A stretch of 64,000 nt of DNA, from assembly GCA_020205615.1 (NCBI GenBank), contig CM035162.1:32762479-32826478 (forward strand). The letters run 5' to 3'. The DNA comes from Panax quinquefolius (Eukaryota; Streptophyta; Magnoliopsida; Apiales; Araliaceae). Below are positions 37,252-48,212 of this stretch, in pieces (within the stretch, counting starts at the first letter, position 1; each line of letters opens with the position of its first letter). Position numbers and translations under genes: made by a program. A model generated the notes under the pieces. The model was not told where the DNA came from and made no database searches. It worked only from the letters and a program-made list of their open reading frames with translations.

Positions 37252-37602
37252 ATGTCTAATGACATACCACCTCGTGTTATCATAAGACAGGGTTGTGCTC
37301 ATCCACTTGCTGAGTATATATACGAGCACTACCTATATAATCTTAGAGTTTGATTGAAGTATAATTCTCAATTAGAGACGGTGGAGATAATGATATGTCA
37401 AGAGAAGACTCACCATTGGGAAGAATATGATAGTAATCTTCTCATTTTTCTTTGGGGTCTATTGGGTCAACCAAGGATAATTTTATGGGAATATGATATC
37501 TATAATAACCTAGACGCATGGCCTCCCATGTACGAAGGTTTCCTTGAGCACTTTCCAAAGGTTTTAATTTCTAAAACAGTTTTTTACTGTACCTTTATGT
37601 AA
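37252..37602 (+). pseudogene. Conserved short reading frame of unknown function in the LTR
   Basis: An ATG-started frame of 116 codons (MSNDIPPRVIIRQGCAHPLA at its start, AWPPMYEGFLEHFPK near the end) with one internal TGA at codon 34. A diverged copy on the minus strand at 60532-60883 has Cys (TGT) at that place but carries other disruptions. The two copies agree better in protein wording than in the flanks. I do not recognise the family. It lies in the 3' third of a gypsy LTR, just downstream of the copia insertion. It could be a former host sequence, a TE accessory gene, or chance. Confidence 0.4.
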
Positions 37603-37839
37603 GGTATCACTGTGAGGAGCTGTCCATAGTTGGGACATGAGTCATAGTTGGTATTAAAACTCACAACATATGTGTTGTTGTATTTTGCACGATAATTGTT
37701 GTATTAATAAAGTTGTAGTTGTTTTCTATACCATGTATTTGGCGACTCAGAATGGGTTGGATGGAATGGACCTATTTTGGGGTTGTCACACAAATGAACT
37801 ATAAACTAGTAATAGTATGATCATCATCGGGCGGAGGTG

Positions 37840-38826
37840 AACGATCGCTGCTCTGGTGTATGGATGTCAGACTCGTGCTCCTGTTCATCATCGTCAGCCT
37901 GGTCGCCATCGTCACCCTGTTGATAGAATCAAAAATATAAATCATTAGTCCGTATATATATGTGTGAGAATTAACAAACTAGCCTTAATTAAAAAACATA
38001 AACAATAAGAATACCTGAGTAGGTGGGGGCAGACGAAAAGCCTCCTCCAAGAGGGTAATCACCATCCGGAGCATCTCGGCACTCTAAGCGTCGAACTGCT
38101 CCCGTGGTAATCACGTACTCTCTGCAGAGGCCCCTGCTATAATATCCTGAGCAATCTGGTGAAGACGAGAATTAGAAGGCAACTGCTGATGCCGAAAGAC
38201 CAGATCGGTATGGAACCTATCCGACACGGCCCTTATATCACCACGGGGAAGATATCGTCATCCAAGCCGGTACCAGTATGAGATGGTCCGACATGTGCTT
38301 CGAATTGGTATTTGGTGAAGCCTATAAAGAGATACAAATTCGATTACTAATAATAATTTATATAATGTGATAAATTCGGATACTTTCGTGAAACATTAAA
38401 AAATATTACCTCCAAGAAGTGTATATGTGGGTATCCTCGGCAGACCCAACACTCGATATCTGTCAGTACTGCTAGTAGGGGAATCCTGAGGCGCGACCCA
38501 TAGTCTCAGCTCCTTATCCCGATCTAATATAATATCGGGAAGAGGGGTGGCGGAATCTAACGGCTCAGAACCCCTCCTAATAGTCTCCAGCTCAGCTATA
38601 TGCTCGTCCCGAAGCCTCTGAAATCGGTCCTGTAATGTATACGTATGTTAATTATATCATTTTAGTTATGATTGAATATTATTAAAAGCTAAATAGTAAG
38701 ATGAGTTGTACCCGAATAGATAAAGCTGCCTGAGACAAAGCACGCTCGTCCTTAAGCGTGTGGACTCGATCCCAAAACTCTAGAATGGTAGGATCACGAC
38801 CCAAGGTCCTCCCCAATGCCTAATAC
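37840..38826 (-). pseudogene. CACTA-associated transposase-like exons
   Basis: Minus-strand exons with introns between: GRTLGRDPTILEFWDRVHTL and KDERALSQAALSIR (38815-38710), then LQDRFQRLRDEHIAELETIR and PDIILDRDKELRLWV (38640-38500). Last come FRHQQLPSNSRLHQIAQDII and ITLLEEAFRLPPP (38200-38030). The EFWDRVHT-type block resembles the plant En/Spm (Ptta) transposase family C-terminal region. It is the only unique inner-CACTA DNA between two LTR insertions, which fits its origin. There are in-frame stops, so it is not functional as read. Family assignment is moderate. Confidence 0.5.
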
Positions 38827-38900
38827 AAACAATCATAAAACATGTCTTAAGTATTTGTGTGAGAACTTGACACATAAATAACTAAATACAACGCACTTAC

Positions 38901-41744
38901 TGTGACGCCCCCAAAATAGGTCCATTCCATCCAACCCATTCTGAGTCGCCAAATACATGGTACAGAAATAACTACAACTTTATTAATACATTTGTCGTGC
39001 AAAATACGACAACATATATACTGTGAGTTTGAATACAGATATTGCCATCTAGACAATATCCACACACAAATAAATCCCCATCATAATTATTGATACATTA
39101 TTTTACAAAATGGTGAGGACTACTAAACAACTTTCTCTATAACCATCATTCCATACCCCGAGGCTTCGTACTTCGCTTACATTCTCGCCTCCCGAGAAGA
39201 AAAATGGAACAAAAAGGAAAAGGGTGAGCTCAACTAGCCCAAAGAAAGAATATTATGACTAATATAATATACAATAAATTATCGTTAGTCTCCAACAGGA
39301 AAAATCTAATAGAATACAATAGACAACCAATTTTAAATCAATCTTCGCAATGAAATAATAATTCATTAGAAGAGTTAAGTTAAGAGAATGCAAACTACTA
39401 TCTTCTATATATGAATTTAAAAGTTCATCGTCGATATTTTATCCTCGTAACATCAATCAATATATATCTCGAATCAAATATTCATCTTTGCACTCTGTGC
39501 CAAAGATATTCATCGACCGGGTCATGTTCATCTAAACACACTGCTCATCTTTGCACTACTGGCCAAAGATATTAATCACCGGTCATGTTCATCTCAACAC
39601 TGCTCATCTTTTGACTACAGGCCAAAGATATTCATCAAGAAATCATTCATCTTTGCACTACTGTGCCAAAGATATTCAATAATATCATCATTTAGATCGA
39701 GGATGATGAAAAATATTTTAAAGAAAAACGAATCCAATTGAAACAAAAGAACAAGTATTATGGATTCGTACTTTTAAACAATCCGAAGTTCAAAAATACT
39801 TCATAAATAATCATATCAAGTAAAATTCAAGAATGATCAAAACATGGATACAATCAAAGCTAGTATCCGAATAGATATTTTGGACGAAAAAGAAAAATTT
39901 TATTTTTATTGAATAAAGGTAAGATTCGTGAATAGTGTCAAGTATCACGTGAATAGTCCGTATACGTGAATAGTAACCGACACCAAAAGATAGAAATTCC
40001 ACAAAAAACATCTTCACGCTTCATGAATAGTACTCGTGAATAGTAACTCATGAATAGTAACTCGTGAATAGTAAGTAACTCATGAATAGTAACCCCGACA
40101 TGAAAAAGTTCCAAATTTGATAAAAAGTTCCAACCAATATTTCAGCATAATGATATTGAAGAAATAATATCATTTGAGAAGAAAATAACATCCCTTACCT
40201 CGAAAGACAGTACTTCTAGTTGAAACAGGATATAAAGCTATGACTTGAACTCAGACCGTATAGCAATACTCAAAGTATACTCAAAATACTCACAAGAATA
40301 CGCTCGATAATATAGAGAGAGAAAACTTGGAGTTTACGGTGTGATTTTTAATTCTAACCTAAGACCCTATTTATAGAAATCGCTTGTAACACCAAAGTAG
40401 AAAATTGAATATAATAATATTATTTATAAACAAAATTCCTTAGCCCACCTTTGAAATCTGATTTCAGCCATAGCACATGTTAAATGAGGTTCACAAACTC
40501 ACCAAAAATATTTTTCTCAAAATAATTAATTAAAACTCCCAAAAATCAATTATTTCGGAACTCTAAAACTTCAATAATTCATAATAAATAGCCCTTTTGT
40601 CAGAAAATTCAAATCTCGCGAGTTTTTATAGGAAATCCAATTCTCTACAACTTTCCAGAAGAAAGTTTTTCCAAATTCCAAACAGAAATTGACCAAAATC
40701 CACAAACGGACGATTTTACAGGCTATAATCAAATTTCAGTCAATAAATGGGGTCCACCGACATGTTTAACATGTTTTAAACATTTATTGCAACAAAAATA
40801 CTCTTCTTCCTCGTATACTCATTTATCCCACATTCGTTGTAAAAATATCACCGTTAATATATTATTAAAATAATATATTTAAATGAATTATTTTATCAAA
40901 AAATAAAATATTAATTTTCAACAATTGTCACATTAAAATTTTCTCCATCTATATCCACATAAAATCAATATTTTTCTCATCATATAAATCAATAATTAAT
41001 TATTCACAAATAATATTACAGAATCACAAGATCTTGGCAACCATGCCGCTCCTCAGGAAAGAGGGGCTTTCAATAAGGATCTCTCTTCTTGGCGCCAAGC
41101 AATTAGGTGACCAAACCTCCTCCTGATGCAGAACTTTCTAGACATTGCCAATAATGTTTTCTAATAATATTATTCAGATAATATGAATTATTGTTCGATA
41201 AATGAAAAATACTATGTAATGACAATTTATTGAAACAACAAGTAATATAAAATATCAACGCAAAGAATTATTGAATCAATAAAATAAAATCTTGAATAGT
41301 AATTCATCGTAATAATTATTGAGTAGTACCTTCTTACGTAAGAATCAATAATTGGTGCAATACCGATGTGCTACTGGATTCAACAAGCGTGTATTAGTGT
41401 GTTTTAACCCACCGGTATTCCAACAAGATAATCTGTGAATACAATTTCTGCAGTTATTTATAAACAAATTATATTTGTCGTTTTCTTCATCCAATCGCTT
41501 TCCGTTATGGGCCCCCAGAAGATCGCAGACCGTCGCATACGAATATTCCCCGACTTGCATGCGAATATTCCACGACCAAAACGAATATTTCCTAATAATA
41601 ATGAATATTTTATAACCACTTGCTTATTCAGAAATATTTGCGTATTTTACCCATAACTATCCACATTAATCAAATCAACCCTTACTATTTCAAAATAATA
41701 AATAGAAAAATAAATTTCATTTATTAATAATTTGGGGTCTTCTG
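38901..41744 (-). mobile_element. Gypsy-type LTR, minus orientation (3' LTR with PPT)
   Basis: The plus strand starts TGTGACGCCCCCAAAATAGG at 38901 and reaches GGGGTCTTCTGA at 41744. It is followed on the minus-strand upstream side by a polypurine tract (AGGAGGGAGG, 41746-41755). It contains inverted versions of the 40-bp array (39480-39700), the TACTATTCA array (39930-40100) and a TATA box (40378-40385). It is the same family as the solo LTR at 24621. Confidence 0.8.
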
Positions 41745-41930
41745 ACCTCCCTCCTTATGAAATTTCGTCCTCGAAATTGACATACGTACCTAGTGTTTCG
41801 AAAAAATGAGAATACCTCGCTTTCACTTGACACACGGGCATCACATCTTCCCATTCGGATCATCCGTATGTTCTAGTGCTTTGTTCAAGAAATCTAAAAC
41901 CCCAACACGATAAGCTGAGACTAATAATAT
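41745..41930 (-). pseudogene. Stub of gypsy internal region (pol end and PPT)
   Basis: The minus strand reads VNFEDEIS followed by a stop, then the AAGGAGGGAGG tract before the LTR. This is the usual ending of the pol frame in plant chromovirus-type gypsy elements. Similarity stops at about 41930, so the rest of the element is gone. Confidence 0.6.
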
Positions 41931-42871
41931 ATATTATTTATTATTACTCATATTATATTATATTATTTAATTTAATGTATTTTATTTATTTATTAGATAT
42001 AATTTAAGTTATTTCATTTAGGAACAATTATTTTATTTTATTTAAATTATTTTATTTTATTTTATTTCATTTTATCTTAAATTATCTTATCTTATGTTAT
42101 TTAATTTTATTATTTTATATTATATTATCTTATATTATGTTATTTAAATTTATATTATTTATAATATTATTTTATTTTATTTAGTAGTACAAAACTAAGT
42201 AAATATTACTAAAAACTAGGTTATTTTAGTATTGGAAACTTAATTAAGTGACATATTTAAATAGTTAAATGGGTCCACAAAATTTGCAATTGAAGAATTC
42301 TGACAGAAATTTAGTCAGAAATTCCATCAGAAATATCAAATACACTCACCATGAACATAGTACTGTAATAAGCTGCAATTACATAAAGAAAAACAAAATG
42401 AAACAATTACCAGATGCTTTACACTAAATGAAGTTTAACATACATTAGCTAATCCCAATTTACACAACAAACATATGAGTTATGCAGAACACAATTTTCA
42501 ATGAACCCAATTTTCACAACAGCTAGCAATTAATTAACACGATAGGTAGCCACAAGCAATAACCCATTTTGGCAGAACACAAATAATAACCCTTATATTG
42601 ACAATTAACACTTAAGTCCCAATTTTAGCAATTCATCCGAAATATATATAGTAGCAGTTATCATCAATAGATATATATAGTACCAATTTTAGTGCAATAT
42701 GCACAATATAGGGCAGGAAATTATACCTAATTATAGAAATAAACCATTACTAACCTTAGGCCTTAGTTTGAAAACCGGTTAAAGGAGGAGAAGGAGAGAG
42801 CAGAGTCCAACCCGGCAGTGGCGAGTTGTCGACGTCGGCTGCGTATGGGAGGTTCGCCGGCAGTGGCACTG
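41931..42871. other. AT-rich and GC-rich non-coding parts of the inner CACTA element
   Basis: 41931-42240 is TTATTTTA-type low-complexity sequence. 42290-42350 has AGTCAGAAATTCCATCAGAA wording like the subterminal repeats. 42770-42871 is GC-rich and continues at 45787 after the LTR insertion. No gene was recognised. Confidence 0.4.
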
Positions 42872-45786
42872 TGTGAGACCCCAGATTTTATGAATAAAAA
42901 TTTTATTTTCTCGAAATATTTTTTTGAATATTATGGTGTGGATTTGATATAATGTTATAGTTGTGGATAGTATTTATTAATTTTGCAAAATCATGTAAGT
43001 TGTTATATAATATTCGATTGGTCGATTGAATATTATTTTTGTGGGGAATATCATGCGATGATTTATAATCATTGGTGGACCCATCGTAATAATTATTTGG
43101 TCGGATTGAGAAAACGAAAAAAATACTTTATGAAAATAACGGCGGAAGTTTTACCGTTAGCTTGTTGAAACACCGGTGTTAAAAGTATAATGTCTGGCGT
43201 GGTTGCGTAGTAAGAAATACTGTATTGATTATTGATGCTTACGTGAGAAGTCACTCAATTATTCTCAATTATTATTACGATAATTAATTCGCATCAAATC
43301 TTTCATATTATTGATTCAATTATTGTTCTGATATCATCGCATAATATGATATATTATTAAATCAATGACTTTTTGGGGAAAAGTCAAACATCAAAATTTT
43401 AAAATTTATATTGTTGATAAAAATAGTTTCATTATGTTGGAATTGTTTGTGTTAGTGAAAATCGACATCTATTCCGATGATAATTGATGTCTAGGGGTTA
43501 TATTGATAAATCGGGTAATTTATCGGATAAATGAGCAATTAATTGCTACTAATTCACATGCTTATATAACTATTTGTTCACATGTGTGTACTATTGAATC
43601 ACATTCTTGTACTATTAGGGAAGTTGGTGCAAAATTGATAATACTTGCATGACTAAGTTAAAAATGGAAGTATAGATGGAGGTGCTATACTGTAATTATT
43701 TTTATCACATAATTAGAACTATTGAGTCACATGATTTACTATTGATTCACATTATTTACTATTAGGGGAGTTGGTGCAAGTTTAATAATACTTGCAGGAC
43801 TAAATTAAAAATAAAGAAAAAGAGGAAGGTATTATATTGTAATATTTCGAGCCCCAAAACGTGCAATTATCGAAACTATATTTTCCTATAAGTAGAAGCT
43901 CATTCTTTCCTCATTTCTCACCAATTCACAAAAGCTTTAGAGCAATTATTATAGAGAGAAAGAAGAAGAAAAGTCAACTACCTCACTATTCCGAGTATCC
44001 GTTTTTTTTTTAAGGTAGGGAATATTATTTGTTGTACTCGTAAGGGTACTCTTTCTTTTTATTTATGAAGATAACTTACATTATTCCATTCTTTATTATT
44101 ACATTGGAATAACTCAGATGTATCTGTAAGCTACCCTATACTTGGTGAAATTCTTACATTATCCCATTCTTTATTATTATGTTGGAATAACTTTGTTTAT
44201 GCAGAAATCTTGCGCATACACATGGTAAAATTCTTCTAATATTACATTCTTTATTATGTTGTTGGAATATCCGTCATGCGTTTTTCTATTTGGACTGGTT
44301 CCGATTATTTATTATTACATTGGAATATCCATGCATGCGCTTTTCTGGCATGGGACCGAATTAGATTATTTATTATTACATTTGGAATATCACGCCGGTC
44401 GTTTTTACGGACACTGGTTCCATTCTTTATTATTCTGGGTTGGAATATCATATCACATGCATGCGTTTTCTGTTGGACTGGTTAAAATTATTTATTATTC
44501 GTTAGAATATTACGCTTGCCGATACGTTTTACGCCGGACACTGGTTCCATTCTTTATTATTACATTTGGAATATCACATGCGTGTGTGTTTACGCCGGAC
44601 ACGGTTCCGTTATTTATTATTACATTGGAATAACTCGCTCGCATGGTCTATCGCATGCATGGTGATTTCTTTTGTTATTCCATTCTTTATTATACTCGGT
44701 TGGTTAAAACTTTGACTTCTATACTCCATGAAATTAGTGGAATATCCTCGATATTTGCGCTTCATCCAAAGATATCTTTCATGGAAATATTCTTACGAGC
44801 ATTCTTGAATTTTACTCTACAAAGCAAGATTTTTGACAATTTGGACGCGTTATCGGTTCCTAGATAAATTAATTCTTGAACTTGTTTTATTGAATTCTTA
44901 TATCATTGTCATCATTCTCATGTTTATATTTTGTTGAAAGTCATCTCGTACATGGCACTGTGAGTGCATAGATGGACTTGGTATGATTATGACCGAGGAT
45001 TATTGGTATAATCATAACAAGTAATATTACAAATGATGTGGAAAAAGTCCTCATTGGCGTAGTGCATTGATGGACGAGTTTTGGTATGATTATGGCTATG
45101 GATTCTCTTTGGTAGTAAGCTTGAGATGAATTATTTTATGGCATGTCGGGACATATTGATGAAAACATGATTATCTTTAACCGTAGTGCATGGATAATTC
45201 GTGGTCGTGATACTAAAGAATATCCTTGGCCGTAATGCAGGGGTGATTAGATGATGTGGATTATTTATTAAGCTGAGTCCTAGTGATAAAAGTGATGGAA
45301 AACCTTTTAAATCATAGAAGATAGTAGATTTTATTCCTACTTGACTCTTTCTAATGGATTGCTTGTTCATGATTAAACTTGATAGTTATTATATTTTATC
45401 GGTTTAACCTTGTTGAAGGCTAATGATAAATTATTCGAATTATCTTAGTCATAATATTTCTTCTTGGGCTAGTTGAACTCGCCTTTTCTTTCATTATTCT
45501 CTTGAGGAAATGAGAACGTAGTGGGACTAGTCGGGGAACAAAGTGATGGTCCTAGATGGTGCATTAGTAGTCCTCACTATTCGTGAAATAGTGTGATAAT
45601 AATTGTAATGATGACTCCTTTTGAGTTTGTATACTCTCTAAGTAGACAATATTTGTATTCAAACTCACGGTTTATGTTTTTGTCGTATTGCATACGATAG
45701 TTGTATTATTAAGTTGTATTTGAATTACGAACCATGTATCTAGCGACTCAAGATGGGTGATGTATTCTATTTTGGGGCGTCTGCTA
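42872..45786 (+). mobile_element. Solo gypsy-type LTR inside the inner CACTA element
   Basis: Starts TGTGAGACCCCAGATTTT and ends near GGGGCGTCTGCTA. Flanks are CACTG (42867-42871) and CGCTG (45787-45791), a probable 5-bp duplication. It has a TATA box (43887-43894) and the hairpin minisatellite (44070-44700). It is the closest full-length relative of the two LTRs at 1-4301. The last bases before 45787 deviate from the usual CACA end. Confidence 0.75.
44070..44700 (+). repeat. LTR-internal minisatellite
   Basis: Eight to nine units around ATTCCATTCTTTATTATTAC with CATGCATGCG-type spacers, the same array as at 440-850. Open frames across it are repeat artefacts. Confidence 0.75.
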
Positions 45787-46405
45787 CGCTGTGTGGAAGG
45801 TGGTGGCGATTAGAAATTTGGGAAAGCAGAGAGATGTGAAGAGAGAGAGAGAGATAAGCGAGGGCCTTGATGGAGAGGGACGATGGCGAAAAGGGGGAAA
45901 AGGGGGGCCGGTGACCAGGAGGGGTGGGGGGGGGGAGGATGTGAGAGGAAAGAGAGGCTGGGGGGGCCGTGGTGGTGACTGATGGGTAGGGGCGGGGAGG
46001 ATGAGAGAGGGAAGGAGAGTGAGAGAATGAGAGAGGGTGGGGGCAGGGAAGGAGAGTGAGAGCCTGAGAGAGAGAATGAGAGATAAACGAGCGTCTGACA
46101 GAAGCTGAAAAGTTTATATTTGTTATCTCCAACGGAATGTCCGTCGGCCATAAGTCCCTCGGACATAACTTAAATTCGACGCAACGTCCCTCGGAATTAA
46201 CGTTTGTTCGTCGAAATTACTTTTCGCGGTGGCGCAAAATTTGGCGCCAACTGGAAAGGTCTACATTCGACGGAATTCTGTCAGAATTATGTTAGTTTCG
46301 AGGGACTTATATTCGATGCATTATTCCCTCGGAATTAACCATATTTTGACCGAATTTAATCCGTCACAGATACGTCCATCGGAAATAGCCGATTTTCTTG
46401 TAGTC
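45787..46405. other. Right end of the inner CACTA: GA-rich segment and subterminal repeats
   Basis: 45787-46085 is strongly purine-rich on the plus strand (GAGAGA and GGGG runs), like the CT-rich leader of a minus-strand gene. 46120-46395 carries TCCGTCGGAATT-type subterminal repeats. The long Pro/Ser-rich frames on the minus strand come from the CT runs and are not called as genes. Confidence 0.5.
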
Positions 46406-47427
46406 TTCATCCTCTGATCATGTATTAAATAAATACTAGATTAACAAACGTAATCTACAAACAATAACTAGATCACTAAAAAGTGAGATGCAAAAAACTA
46501 AGCACCGATTTAAATAGAAAAAAGTAAAATAATAAGATTAGAGTTACTTTAAAACAAAAAGAAACTATAATGCTTCAAGAATCCCCAATCTTGATGTGCA
46601 ACTTGAAATTGGACTTAATAGGTGTCGAAAAACACCATGGATAACAAATTTGCGATAAAAGGTACATTTACAGGGATATTATCCACTGGATTGATGATTG
46701 ATAAATTTGTATTGCTTTTGAAAATTTATATATATATATATATATATAATTAAATGAAAACATTTACTCCATGATACATAAATTTCAAACAGAAATTGAT
46801 AGGGGGTTTGGAAAAAACACATCATGCATTGCTTAGGTGGAATAGAAGCAAGTCTACGAGATGGGTTATAAGCATAAGGAAGAGAAACACCGATCCCTCT
46901 TCTTGACAATTTAAGGAGAGAGAAGATAGCCACGATAATGAGAGAACCCATCCAACTCCGTCACCGTTAAGATCACACCGTCACCCCAAACTCGTCACTT
47001 TGTCATCCCCGACTCGAAATTGTCTCACCATCGCATATCCTATACCCTTGTTCGCTCTAGTCACGATCGCCATCATCTCCTTGCAGAAAGCTTATATATA
47101 TATATGGAGAAAAAGAGAGAAAAGTACCTTATGGAAGGGAGGAGAGAGAAAAAGTACCTTGATTAAGCTTCAATAGCTCAAAATTTCTGATCAATTTTGT
47201 ACTAAAACCCTAAGTACTACTCCACCGTTCGTCTGTAACGAGAGAGAGAGAGAGAGAGAGAAGATACTAAAATGATTCGGGTGAAACTGGGAGGGTTTTA
47301 TCTTAAAAAACCTCTATATCGACGATTGCGTCTTGTCGTCAAGTAATTATTATAGATACCCTATAGCGACGGTTCCGTGTCGACCGTCGCTATAGCTCGT
47401 CGCTATATGTCAAATTTTCTAGTAGTG
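46406..47427. other. Right unique part of the outer CACTA element
   Basis: Contains a short minus-strand frame (46679-46951, beginning MGSLIIVAIFSLLKLSRRGI) that I do not recognise. Around 47180-47260 on the minus strand is leader-like sequence (TTAGGGTTTTAGT with GA/CT repeats) that could be a captured promoter. 47310-47410 carries the GACCGTCGCTATA subterminal repeats. Confidence 0.45.
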
Positions 47428-47430
47428 TAT

Positions 47431-47581
47431 CTTGATGATCTCCACTGTCTGTTGGACCAATTCCGGCAGTGGTCGTTCACCTACCTCATCTCAACATAAG
47501 GGCGTTCTGCATATCCTTACATATAGGGCTTCGTACGATGACATACTAATGCTTGCGTGATAACTATTATTATACGCAAAT
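47431..47581 (-). pseudogene. Ty3/gypsy integrase segment, upstream half of the split pol
   Basis: The minus strand reads SYEALYVRICRTPLC, a stop where Trp is expected, then DEVGERPLPELVQQTVEIIK. This is the well-known gypsy integrase block before the C-terminal domain. It joins in frame to 22762 downward once the CACTA element and one TAT copy are discounted. It is cut off at about 47581 by another LTR fragment. Confidence 0.88.
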
Positions 47582-48212
47582 TATGACAACTCGAGAATTT
47601 AGAAGATCTTAAATGATTGAAGGTTAAAGTTTAAAACCTATAGTGAAAATAGAGGATTTATTTATTTATTTTTAGAAAAACCTATAAGGTTTAATTAATG
47701 AAAGAGATTATTTAATAAATGAATGTGGAACATTTATTAAGGAAATAAATTTCAAATGAAGAGATATTGGAAGGTTAAAGAAAATGTGTATATGTATAAA
47801 TACACATATATACTTAATAATGTGCTATTTATATTTTTACGCCAAATAAGAAAAATTGATTAATTAAAATTAATCATACTAGGATAAATGAAAAGCTTAA
47901 TTATAGAAGCTTGTGAAAATTAAGACTAACCTAGTAGTCAAGTTTTAAAAATTAAAAATAATAATCCAAAAGGGATTAAGATTTTGGCAAGTCAAACTTA
48001 TATATGTGACAAGTTATATGATAAAGGCTTATTGAATGTAGCAAACCATATTAAGATATTTTTAATAAGGCATTGAATTAAAAGTCAAGCCTAATATATG
48101 AAAATATTAATTATTTAACAATGAAGTGAATAAAATATTATGAAGATTAATATTAGATGATTGTTTATGTAATGATCGAGGATTTTCAAGTTTCATTATT
48201 AATTAAATAAAG
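47582..48212 (+). mobile_element. 5' part of a gypsy-type LTR, plus orientation
   Basis: TATGACAACTCGAGAATTTA and the following 230 bases match, with indels, the minus-strand start of the solo LTR at 21712 (including AAATTTCAAATGAAGAGATA and AATGTGTATATGTATA). The similarity fades before the foldback element, so the LTR is truncated. Confidence 0.6.

Larger units (their letters stand above)
24621..37790 (+). mobile_element. Gypsy-type solo LTR split by a copia element
   Basis: Starts TGTAAGACCCCGAATTTT at 24621 and ends GGGGTTGTCACA at 37790. Its target duplication is perfect: CAAAT at 24616-24620 and 37791-37795. Without the copia element (27704-37243) it is about 3.6 kb. Order: U3, TATA box (25965-25972), GA/CT leader, a 14-bp array, a 40-bp array, a conserved short open frame, and the terminal CACA. 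There are no internal gag or pol genes, so it is a solo LTR left by LTR-LTR recombination. Confidence 0.88.
23766..46405. mobile_element. Inner CACTA-like transposon, heavily interrupted
   Basis: Left end CTACAAGAAAAAAGC (from 23766-23768) and right end GATTTTCTTGTAG (to 46403-46405) are inverted repeats of the CACTACAAGAAAA type, with changed outermost bases. Both flanks hold dense subterminal repeats of TCCGTCGGAATT/TTCGACGGAA (23785-24300 and 46125-46395). I could not find a matching 3-bp duplication, so the exact ends are uncertain. Inside are minus-strand transposase-like exons (37840-38826) and several LTR insertions. It lies wholly within the unique part of the outer CACTA element. Confidence 0.7.
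22763..47427. mobile_element. Outer CACTA transposon, host to a nest of insertions
   Basis: Left end CACTACTAGAAAATTGG at 22763; right end AAATTTTCTAGTAGTG finishing at 47427. The 3-bp duplication is TAT (22760-22762 and 47428-47430). Both ends carry subterminal copies of GCGACGGTC/GACCGTCGCTATA (22790-23000 and 47310-47410). The flanks are two halves of one gypsy integrase gene whose frame is continuous across the insertion, which proves the boundaries. Its own unique DNA is mainly 22763-23765 and 46406-47427 and includes captured host exons. I see no transposase clearly belonging to it. Confidence 0.92.

Noticed and set aside
44256..44633. 125-residue open frame within the LTR
   Set aside because: Crosses the hairpin minisatellite; similar spurious frames occur in every copy and do not align as proteins.
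45767..46166. Pro/Ser-rich frames of about 120 residues on the minus strand
   Set aside because: Produced by CT-rich low-complexity sequence at the right end of the inner CACTA element; two overlapping frames look equally 'good'.
46679..46951. 90-residue minus-strand frame as a captured host gene
   Set aside because: Begins with a hydrophobic stretch but I recognise no family and it runs into a TA microsatellite; left as unassigned sequence.
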